8,625 nt of DNA from an uncultured Mycoplasma sp. GTDB lineage: Bacteria; Bacillota_I; Bacilli_A; Mycoplasmatales; Metamycoplasmataceae. The notes beneath the pieces are model-generated. The model was not told the DNA's origin and did no database searches. It saw only the letters and a list, made by a program, of their open reading frames with translations. Location: assembly GCA_949284615.1 (NCBI GenBank), contig CASDWL010000011.1, positions 1 to 8,625 of the forward strand, in the 5' to 3' direction. The translations under genes and the position numbers were made by a program. Within the stretch, counting starts at the first letter, position 1; the number at the start of each line of letters is the position of its first letter. Of the stretch, positions 1-7,130 are shown piece after piece.

Positions 1-719
1 TCTAATTTATCTAAGTATTTTTTAATATAAAATTGCCTATATTTTATTTCTATATTACTTGTTATATAAGAAACAAAAGATGTTAATAAACTTTTTATAA
101 TAAATAGAAATAAAAAATTACAAGTGATACTGAATAATAAAGAGAAATTATTAAATATTGCAAAATATTCAAAAATAATTTTTATGTAATATGATCCTAT
201 AATTGATAAAACAAATGAAAATAAAGAAATTAAAATTAATAATATTTTCTCTTTTTTGTATTGATTATCTATAAGTAATAATTTATTATGATCAAATAAA
301 ATTTTAGGATTTTTAATAGGCTTACAAGTAATTATAATATTCACAAAAATTTTTCTAAAATCACTTAATGGAATTTTCTTTTTTCCATATACAGGATCAT
401 AATATATGACATTATTTTTATTTGTTATTTTTTCAATAATTATATAGTGAAGGTAATTATCATTTTTTATAATAGATATTAATGGTTTTTTGAATTTTAA
501 TTTCTCTAAAGAATTAAAATCACCTTTTAATGCTTTTGCATCAATATTAAATTTCTTTAATAAATATTGTAAATTTATTAAAGAAATTCCATTCGAATCG
601 TAGATAGCTTCTTTTTTTATTGTAGTGTTAGTTAATCATTTATCATAAAAATATTTATATAATGTTTGTACTACAAAAATACCGCAATCAAGTTTTTCAA
701 TTTGGTTTTTATATTGCAT
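1..719 (-). CDS. Peptidase C39 domain ABC exporter, 5' part only (cut by window edge)
   Basis: This is the N-terminal 239 residues of a peptidase-containing ABC transporter, the family that exports bacteriocins and other peptides and cleaves their double-glycine leaders. The cytosolic C39 cysteine peptidase domain covers about residues 1-135. Its triad is visible: Cys12 in KLDCGIF, His91 in NYLHYII and Asp108 in YYDPVYG, with Gln6 in the oxyanion-hole position six residues before the Cys. Two hydrophobic segments follow (about 157-180 and 192-221), the start of the transmembrane domain. The nucleotide-binding domain would lie beyond base 1. The ATG at 719 is supported by a TAG codon three codons upstream in frame (726-728) and an AGGA at 724-727. 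Residue 28 is a TGA-coded Trp. The gene is divergent from the K+ channel. The substrate is unknown, since no leader peptide gene is visible. The class is secure; whether an ATPase domain follows cannot be seen. Confidence 0.85.
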
Positions 720-763
720 GAATTCCTATCCATAAGTCAATATACAAACACAAAAATGTACTA

Positions 764-793
764 TTTACATTATATCATAATTCAATATATAAT
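764..793 (+). promoter_or_regulatory. Promoter of the K+ channel gene
   Basis: The -35 is TTTACA (764-769, five of six to TTGACA), the spacer is 18 bp, and the -10 is a perfect TATAAT (788-793). The expected start of transcription is at or within a base or two of the ATG at 800, which implies a leaderless mRNA. This fits the absence of any Shine-Dalgarno sequence before that ATG. Confidence 0.65.
769..774 (-). promoter_or_regulatory. Candidate -10 box of the C39 exporter gene
   Basis: On the minus strand this reads TATAAT. Transcription would start near 762, giving a leader of about 42 nt with an AGGA before the ATG at 719. No good -35 is seen 16-18 bp upstream. The box shares base 769 with the -35 hexamer of the divergent K+ channel promoter, so RNA polymerase binding to the two should be mutually exclusive. 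Confidence 0.4.
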
Positions 794-799
794 ATAAAT

Positions 800-1957
800 A
801 TGTCTATCAATGAATCAATAATGAAAAGTGAAAAAATGAAATTTCTTAATTTCATATGTACTAGTAGAAGTGATTATCAAGAACTTGATCATACAAAATG
901 AAAAAAAGCTACTATATTTAATTGATTGTATCTATTTATAATTTTTACTACAATATTGATTTCATTTATTCCATTATTTTATATTTCAGATGTTGATGAA
1001 GATTCAATTATGTCTAGTTCGATTATGGCATCATTAAATATAATAGTATTGGTTTTTCTTTCTATTGATTACTTATTTAGATGAGTAACATATCCAATTA
1101 GAATAAAAAGAAATTCAATCAATCCTTTATTCTTTTTTATATTTACTAGTAGTAGTATCATGATGTTAGCATCAATTGCATCAGCTATATTGTTTTGTTT
1201 GGTTTCATTTGCCCCTAATGATGTTCAATTATTAAAAACTGTAAAAGCTTTATCTATTTTAAAAATTTTTAGATTTATCTTACTTTTAAATATTATTCCT
1301 TCATTTAAAATACTTACAGAAATTTTTATTAGAAATAGAGCTATTGTATTAAATTTATTGTTGGTAATTTTTTCCTTGATATTTATTTTTGCTCTTATTA
1401 TTTATTCAATTGAATATACAAGTAATACACAAATCAATAATTATAGTGATGCTTTATATTATTCATTTATAACTGTTGCCACTGTTGGATTTGGTGATGT
1501 TGTTTGTATCACTCCTGAAGGAAGATTTTTAAGTGTTGTATTAGGAATTTTAGGATCAATAGCATTTGCTATACCATTCGGAATTGTTGTAGGAGCATTT
1601 AATACAAAAATTAAAGAAAAATACAAAAATATAGATCAAATTGATATTTATGCAACAACAACTATTTTTGAAAAATGTTTTATAAAAATTGTTAATGGTA
1701 AAAATAAATTCTCTAAAAAAATAAATGAAAATAATTGTAGTGTGAATATAGAAATATATTATAACTTCCAAAATGATTCAGATTTTTGATTAAAAATCCA
1801 GGAATTATTAGGAGGCCAAAATAATATCATAAAAAGCATGAATAATGAAGATAAAGGAATTACTGAAATAGAAGTTAAAGATAAGAAAAAAATAAATCAA
1901 AAAGATTTATTTAATCTATTAAAAATATGAAAAATTGATTTTCATATGAAATATTAA
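800..1957 (+). CDS. Voltage-gated-type potassium channel (six TM)
   Basis: This 385-residue membrane protein has the layout of a Kv-type K+ channel subunit, expected to form tetramers that pass K+. S1 is about residues 41-62. S2 is about 78-98 and contains FLSIDYLFRW, matching the family S2 pattern with an acidic residue (Asp90) and Arg94. S3 is about 110-135. S4 is about 145-166 with Lys146, Lys149, Lys155 and Arg158 at three-residue steps and Ser152 in one charge position. S5 is about 181-203, the pore helix and filter TVGFGD are at 228-233, and S6 is about 242-268. A hydrophilic tail of about 115 residues follows; no RCK or cyclic-nucleotide domain is recognised in it. TGA encodes Trp34, 42, 95, 330 and 377. 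The S3 aspartate usual in Kv channels is not apparent. ATG 800 is chosen because it restores S1-S3 and sits just after a strong promoter; starting at 1160 would lose them. Voltage gating itself is inferred. Confidence 0.88.
1925..1947 (-). terminator. AT-rich hairpin, candidate terminator for rpmF
   Basis: The arms ATATGAAAA (1925-1933) and TTTTCATAT (1939-1947) are perfect 9-bp complements around a 5-nt loop. On the minus strand four further T residues follow directly after the stem. It lies inside the 3' end of the K+ channel gene, downstream of the rpmF stop. The stem has only one G-C pair per arm, so the terminator role is tentative. Confidence 0.35.
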
Positions 1958-1978
1958 ATGATATTATTTATCATTTTT
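1956..1978 (+). terminator. AT-rich hairpin at convergent gene ends, candidate terminator for the K+ channel
   Basis: The arms AAATGATA (1956-1963) and TATCATTT (1969-1976) pair perfectly around the loop TTATT, and a run of five T residues (1974-1978) closes the plus-strand side. It begins within the channel stop codon (1955-1957) and spans the rpmF stop (1964-1966), so it may serve both directions. One G-C pair in eight makes it weak. Confidence 0.4.
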
Positions 1979-2158
1979 AGCTTTAAAACCTTGAACTTTT
2001 TTACCTTTATAAAATCCACAAAATTTACATACTCTATGCTGTTCAATTTTTTCAGAACAATTTTTACATACTACTAAGTTTTGTAAAGTTAATGAGTCAT
2101 GAGTTCTTCTTGCTCTTTTTCTTCTTTTAGAGGTCTTTCTCTTTGGAACTATAGCCAT
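1964..2158 (-). CDS. rpmF: 50S ribosomal protein bL32
   Basis: This 64-residue protein is a component of the large ribosomal subunit. It begins MAIVPKRKTSKRRK, the typical basic N-terminus of bL32. It keeps all four zinc-ribbon cysteines as C31-x2-C34-x9-C44-x2-C47, so it is the zinc-binding form. Length is normal for the family. The start at 2158 is set by the conserved N-terminus and by GGAG at 2166-2169, seven bases upstream. It is convergent with the K+ channel gene across a 6-bp gap and lies 117 bp downstream of the membrane protein gene, in the same direction. A separate promoter is plausible in that gap. Confidence 0.96.
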   Translation of the reverse strand: MAIVPKRKTSKRRKRARRTHDSLTLQNLVVCKNCSEKIEQHRVCKFCGFYKGKKVQGFKAKNDK

Positions 2159-2181
2159 ATAATATCTCCATTTCTCAAATA

Positions 2182-2187
2182 ATTATA
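2182..2187 (-). promoter_or_regulatory. Candidate -10 box of rpmF
   Basis: This is TATAAT on the minus strand, placing the transcript start near 2175 with a short leader that still contains the GGAG ribosome site. No convincing -35 is present. A second TATAAT lies further upstream at 2239-2244, also without a clear -35. In a region this AT-rich, chance matches are common. Confidence 0.3.
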
Positions 2188-2275
2188 TTTTTATAATATT
2201 GAAATTTATTTTCTTTTATATTAAGATTTGTATTTAAAATTATAAAACAAATTTAACTTTTTATTTTTAGTTTCT

Positions 2276-3199
2276 TTATTTTTTATCTTTGTCAGATTCT
2301 GATTCTACTTCAAATTCTTTTGATGTTTTCTCTTGAGAACTTTTAATTTCATAAATAATATCTATAATTTCTTTTTCAGTCATTGTTTCATAACCAGATA
2401 TAGATAACGCTTGTGCCATTTCATGAATTTGTTCTTTAGATAAATTTTTCAATCTTTTATAAAATGGATTATTCTCTTTTACATCAACATTTGTTTTAGT
2501 TTCATTATTATTATCTGCTTCAAAAAAGTTATTAGAAGCGAATGGATTATTATTGTTTCCATCTTTTTGTTGTTGTAAGAAAATCTCTTTTGTTTCTACT
2601 CTTATAAAAATATTTCTAATCAAACTCACATTTCTGGAAACAAAAAATCAAATAAGAACATATAAAAATGGCATTATAAAAGCTAAAATATAAGTCCATG
2701 ATGTCTCAAATTGTTTAATTAAAACAGAATTGTTTATTGACCCATTAATAATAAAACCAATTAAGCCAATAAATCCATAAAACATTTTTATGAATACAAA
2801 TATAGTGGATAAAAAAGAAATAAACTTTAAAGATTTTAAATTGATACATTTAATGATAGATAAAACTAAATTAACTACTACTACTAAAGATATTAGAATA
2901 TCAAAAATAGTATACACTAATTCCATTGACCAATTTCTTTCTCCACTACCTACTGTTGAGATAGATGTATAAAAATCAACAATTTTAGCTTTATCAATAA
3001 TTTGTCCTAACAAAATTGCTACATTAAGACACAAAATAATTGTCATAATAGCTAAAAAAGTAAATACTCATGTAAAAAACATGTTTTTCTGTTTTTTTTC
3101 TCAAAGAAATTTTTTACTTTTATTTATATATTTATCAATATCAATTAAATATAAACCTTTATTTATTTTAAAATTTTTAATGTGGTTATTTTTTGACAT
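2276..3199 (-). CDS. Four-TM protein of unknown function with cytoplasmic Rho-N/SAP-like motif
   Basis: This 307-residue protein is not recognised as a named family. In order it has a basic N-terminus (1-40), four hydrophobic segments (about 42-65, 95-117, 125-153 and 167-187), a basic turn, and a hydrophilic C-terminal third. That third holds a Gln/Asn-rich linker (about 209-245) with two NNPF motifs (residues 217-220 and 243-246). It then has a helix-turn-helix-like stretch, LKNLSKEQIHEMAQAL plus SGYETMTEKEIIDII (about 250-282), which resembles Rho-N/SAP-type motifs, and ends in an acidic/basic tail. Trp33, 44 and 184 are TGA codons; with TGA as stop the gene would fall into pieces at 2648 and beyond. 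The ATG at 3199 is 14 bp after the azoreductase stop. It has no Shine-Dalgarno, but a TATAAT lies six bases upstream. It could be a membrane anchor for a nucleic acid or protein partner; that is inference from the motif only. Confidence 0.8.
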
Positions 3200-3205
3200 A
3201 CTTTT

Positions 3206-3211
3206 ATTATA
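3206..3211 (-). promoter_or_regulatory. Candidate -10 box of the membrane protein gene
   Basis: This is a perfect TATAAT on the minus strand in the 14-bp gap after the azoreductase stop, exactly six bases before the ATG at 3199, so the transcript would begin at or very near the ATG. The -35 region (AAATTA at a 17-bp spacing) is poor, and read-through from lon-nadE-azoreductase is an equally good source of mRNA. Confidence 0.35.
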
Positions 3212-3213
3212 TT

Positions 3214-3810
3214 TTAAAATTCTTTTAATAATTTATTAAATTCATTTTCTTTTAATTTGAATTTTTCTTCAGTTGACATGCTATTTTGGTCATGAGTTTT
3301 AGTACCATCAAATAATAATAAATTAATATTAGTTAATCCTATAAACTTTAAAACATTGATTAAATAATCATCAAATGCTGAAAATTCATATCAATTTTTA
3401 TAAGATCCTTGAGCCATAATTAATAATACTTTTTTATTAGAATCTACCAACCCGATGCTTTTATTTTTTTCTTCATATTTATATTTGAATGTTTTATTTG
3501 CAACCAAAATGTTATCTAAAAAATTTTTTAATAAAGGTGATATTGTAAAATTAATCATTCCTGTACTTATAATAATTTTGTCAGCTTCATTAATTAAATC
3601 AATATATCTTTGACTATCTTCATTTCAAAATGAATTGAAATTATTTAAAGATAGAACAGTTTGTAATTTTTCTTCTTTATTTAAATCTAATATAGTAATT
3701 TTATCTTCAGGGTGCATTTTTTTATACTCATTAATAAATTTTTCTGATGCGTATTCGCTAACAGAAAAATCCTTTGATAAATATGATTGAATAAATAATA
3801 CTTTAGTCAT
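3214..3810 (-). CDS. azoR: FMN-dependent NADH-azoreductase family flavoprotein
   Basis: This 198-residue protein has a flavodoxin-like fold and belongs to the AcpD/AzoR family: FMN-binding, NADH-dependent quinone or azo-compound reductases in the cytosol. The N-terminal strand and loop MTKVLFIQSYLSKDF match the family's phosphate-binding start. The block GMINFTISPLLKNFLDNI followed by KTFKY (about residues 84-109) corresponds to the conserved NFSIP...LK...D.I...G.TFKY region. Length is normal. Trp62 and Trp139 are TGA-coded. The start at 3810 overlaps the nadE stop by 8 bp, and AAGGGAG (3817-3823) lies six bases upstream inside nadE, so translational coupling is likely. In Mollicutes this family is often annotated as acyl-carrier-protein phosphodiesterase, an older name; the physiological substrate is uncertain. 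Confidence 0.87.
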
Positions 3811-4525
3811 AATTTTCTCCCTTCATTGGTGGTTTTGGAATAGGTAATCTTTTATGGTTAGTTTTTTGAATTTGAGATTCAATTTTGTTTATCAAATCTT
3901 TATCTAAAAGTTTGTTCTTATCATACATTTCATATGTTTCATATGAAAAACCTAGGTCACTTTCATCTTTTTGTTCTTTTCAAAATCCTGCAGATGGAGC
4001 TTTATTTAATATAGATTCAGGAACTCCTACTTCTTTTGCATATTTATAAACTTCAGATTTATATAAATGAACTATAGGTAGTAAATCACATCCACCATCG
4101 CCTCATTTTGTAAAATAACCTAGATAATATTCTGCTTTATTATCTGTACCTAAAACTAGGTAATTATTCTCTTGAGCTAATGCATATAATGTAGTCATTC
4201 TTAATCTTGATTGCAAATTACCTTTAGTAAGATCTTGATTACATTTGATTTTCTTTGTCATAGATTGATATTCATCATATAAATCAATAATTTTATGATT
4301 TAAATTAATCTTATTAACTAATTCTAAGCCATCTTTTAAATCAAAATCTCTTTCTTTATTAATTGGCATCAAAACTCCTAATGAAGAATTGGGAAAAGCT
4401 TGTTTAGCTAAATATGCTACTAAAGCTGAATCAATACCTCCACTAATTCCAACAATAACTCCATCTGCTTTTGCTTTAATAGTTTCTTCTTTAATTCATT
4501 TAATCAAAAGATCTAAATATTTCAT
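3803..4525 (-). CDS. nadE: NAD+ synthase, ammonia-dependent type
   Basis: This 240-residue enzyme of the N-type ATP pyrophosphatase superfamily amidates deamido-NAD with ATP to give NAD+, the last step of NAD synthesis. The PP-loop SGGIDS is at residues 28-33. The conserved LGTDNKAEYYLGYFTKWGDG segment is at about 125-144, followed by the CDLLPIVHLYKSEV block and PSAGFWKEQKDESDLGF (about 177-193). There is no glutaminase (nitrilase-like) domain, so free ammonia is the expected nitrogen donor. Trp10, 141 and 182 are TGA codons. The ATG at 4525 lies five bases beyond the lon stop and lacks a clear Shine-Dalgarno, which suggests coupling to lon translation. It overlaps the azoreductase by 8 bp, an enzyme family that consumes NADH. 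Length and motifs are complete. Confidence 0.95.
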
Positions 4526-4530
4526 AATCA

Positions 4531-7035
4531 CTAATTAAATATTTCATTATATATTTCCATGTAATTTTGAACAGGAATAAATTTAATAGATTTTTTCACT
4601 TCATCAGCAACTTCTTCTAAATTCTTTTCATTTTCTTTTGGTATAAAAATTGTTTTTATTCCTAGTCTTAAAGCTGCTAAAGATTTTTCTTTTAATCCAC
4701 CTATTGGTAAAACTTTACCTCTTAATGTTATTTCTCCTGTCATACCTATTTTATGATAAACAGGTTTTTTTGTTAAAGCAGATATTATAGCAGTAGTAAA
4801 AGTAACTCCTGCTGAAGGACCATCTTTTGGAACTGCACCTTCAGGAACATGAATTTGAATAGTTGATTCTTCAAAATTAAAATCAATATTAAATAATTTG
4901 GCATTAGATCTTACATAACCTAAAGCGACTGAAGCTGATTCTTGCATAACATCTTTTAATTGTCCTGTTAATTTGACTTCGCCCTTACCAGGATATGTGG
5001 TTACTTCTATTGGTAATGTAGATCCTCCATATGCTGTATAGGCCAATCCATTTACAACACCAATTCTTGGTTTATCATCTTTATCTTCATCAGAGAATTT
5101 TTCTACTCCTAAAAATTTTTTAATAATTGAGAGAGTAATAACAAATTCATCTTTAATTTCTTCTTCAATAATACCAAGAGCAATTTTTCTTGCAATCTTA
5201 TCTAAAACTCTTTGTAAATTTCTTACTCCAGCTTCCATGGTGTAATGTTTTATGATAAATTCTATTTCCTTATCACTAATTTTAAATTGATTCTTAGTTA
5301 AACCATTTTGTTTAATTACTTTAGCAACTAAATATTTTTTGGCTATATTAATTTTTTCAAATAATGTATATGAAGATAGTTCTATTAACTCAATTCTATC
5401 CATTAAAGGAGCAGGAATATCTTCATAATAATTTGCTGTTGCTATAAATAACACTTTTGATAAGTCATATTCTATTTCTAAAAAATGATCTTGAAAATTT
5501 GAATTTTGCTCTGGATCTAAAACTTCTAATAAAGCTGAAGATGGATCTCCTTTTGTGCTTGATGATCCCAATTTATCGATTTCATCAAGTAAAATAACAG
5601 GATTAGAAACACCAGCTTTTTTAATTGCATTAATGATTTTTCCTGGCATAGCTCCAACATAGGTTTTTCTATGACCTCTAATCTCTGCTTCATCATTAAC
5701 TCCACCTAAAGATATTTTTACAAATTTTCTCCCAATTGCTTCAGCTAATGATTTTGCAATAGATGTTTTCCCAACTCCTGGAGGACCTAATAAAGTAATA
5801 ATAGGAGAAGAATTTTCTTGAACTTTGTTTTGACCTAATTCTTTAACAAATAAGTTTTCATTTATTTCAGTATTAGGAGAATCTGTTAATCTATTATTTT
5901 TATAAGCATCAGGATGGACTCTTTGATTGTTAATCATTACAGCAACAAATTCAATAATTCTTTCTTTAACATCTTTTAATCCATAATGTTGATCGTTAAG
6001 AATTTTTTTAACTTTTTTGATATCTAATTCTTCAATTGAAGTTTTTCTTCATGGTAATTGAGTTAAAAGATCAATGTAATTTCTTGTAATATTAGCATCA
6101 GGAGATGAAGACATCATAGATTTTAATTTTGATCTTTCTTTTTTAATAGCAATTTTAACTTCTTCTGGATAGATTTGACTAAGTTTTTTATCTTCTAATA
6201 TTTTTTCTATTTTGTCATCTTCAGTGGGATCTTCACCAAGAAGATTTCTAGTCACTCTTAATCTTTCTCTCAGCATGAATTCTTTGTTTTGTTTATCTAA
6301 AGATTTTTTTAGTTCAGATTCTATTTCTTTATCAACTTCTTTTTCTTCATCTATACCTATAATTACTTGATCAATAATCATTAGTAAAACATCTATTTTG
6401 CTTGTGATAGATTTTTGATTGAAATAAATATAAACAAATTTCATAGGTATTGCAAAAGATGCAACAATAAGATTTAAATTTTCCAATTTTAATAAATCAT
6501 CTTTACCTGAAAGAAGAGGAAGAGAATTTTTGAAAAATACTTTTTGAAAATTTGAATTTTTCAAAAAGAATTTGTGAGAAATTGCATCATATATAGTAGA
6601 TAAATTTTTATCTAATTTTTCTGATTTTTTAGCAACATTAGATGTTTTTATAGTTTTGAATGAAGCTATATAAGCATCACCCTTTTCACTATCATCATTA
6701 AAAGACATTATTTCAACTTTTTCTAACCCTTTTACAGTTATTCTTATGTTGTTGCCAATTACATCAACATTAGAAATTTCTACTAAAATTCCATAATCAT
6801 TTAATTCTTCAATTGAAGTAATTTCTTTTTGCTCTGGATTTTTTTGAGGTATTAAAACCATACGTTTACCAAAAGCTTTGTTGGCCATTGCAACAGATTT
6901 TTTAGATCTTTCACGGCCTACTTCTACATAATCTGTTAAACCTTCTAAAACAATCACGTCTCTAGTAGGGATGAGAGGATATATTTGACCTTTAATATTA
7001 TTTTTTATTTTATCTTTAGTTTTTTTTGAATCCAT
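4531..7035 (-). CDS. lon: ATP-dependent protease La (Lon)
   Basis: This 834-residue cytosolic AAA+ serine protease degrades misfolded and selected regulatory proteins. The N-terminal LON substrate-binding domain begins at about residue 19 (YPLIPTRDVIVLEG), followed by a long helical region to LPW at about 327-329, where the Trp is TGA-coded. The AAA+ domain has Walker A GPPGVGKT (417-424), Walker B VILLDEID (480-487), a sensor region ATANYYEDIPAPLMDRIE, and the EAGVRNLQR motif. The protease domain carries the Ser-Lys dyad: Ser741 in PKDGPSAGVT and Lys784, the second Lys of GGLKEK, 43 residues apart as in E. coli Lon. It is about 50 residues longer than E. coli Lon, mainly in the N-terminal half. 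A strong Shine-Dalgarno (AAGGAGGA, 7041-7048) sets the ATG at 7035. Upstream are a promoter and a CIRCE-like operator, implying HrcA heat-shock control. nadE follows after five bases. Confidence 0.97.
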
Positions 7036-7040
7036 ATCTT

Positions 7041-7048
7041 TCCTCCTT
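7041..7048 (-). promoter_or_regulatory. Strong ribosome binding site of lon
   Basis: This is AAGGAGGA on the minus strand, five bases before the ATG at 7035. It is the longest Shine-Dalgarno match before any gene start in the window and contrasts with the absence of one before dnaA, nadE, the membrane protein and the K+ channel. Confidence 0.85.
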
Positions 7049-7068
7049 GATTATTGAAGATACAAAAC

Positions 7069-7098
7069 ATTATACCAAATAAAATGTAAATTTAGCAA
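7069..7098 (-). promoter_or_regulatory. lon promoter (extended -10) overlapping CIRCE
   Basis: On the minus strand the -10 is TATAAT (7069-7074) with the extended TGG just upstream (7075-7077). The -35 candidate is TTGCTA (7093-7098, four of six) at an 18-bp spacing. Expected start is near 7062, giving a leader of about 27 nt. The -35 lies within the proximal arm of the CIRCE element, so bound HrcA would block polymerase. Confidence 0.7.
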
Positions 7099-7118
7099 CT
7101 TTTACATATAAGTGCTAA
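7092..7118 (-). promoter_or_regulatory. CIRCE operator (HrcA binding site)
   Basis: In plus-strand reading the arms are TTAGCAACT (7092-7100) and AAGTGCTAA (7110-7118), separated by exactly nine bases. The consensus is TTAGCACTC-N9-GAGTGCTAA: one arm matches at eight of nine positions, the other at six. The 9-9-9 geometry and its place at the -35 of lon fit the known HrcA/CIRCE control of lon in mycoplasmas. hrcA itself is not in the window. Confidence 0.85.
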
Positions 7119-7130
7119 ATATATTAAGAA

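Noticed and set aside
1556..1771. A 71-residue minus-strand open frame inside the K+ channel gene
   Set aside because: It is antisense to a confident gene and of low complexity (Phe/Ile/Tyr/Asn), as expected from AT-rich DNA.
1810..1840. AGGAGG at 1810-1815 within the K+ channel gene, with an ATG at 1838, as a possible internal gene start
   Set aside because: The ATG is in the channel frame and 22 bases away, too far for initiation; the bases simply encode Leu-Gly-Gly.
2790..2972. A 60-residue plus-strand open frame inside the membrane protein gene
   Set aside because: It is antisense to a continuous 307-codon gene and has no ribosome site or recognisable motif.
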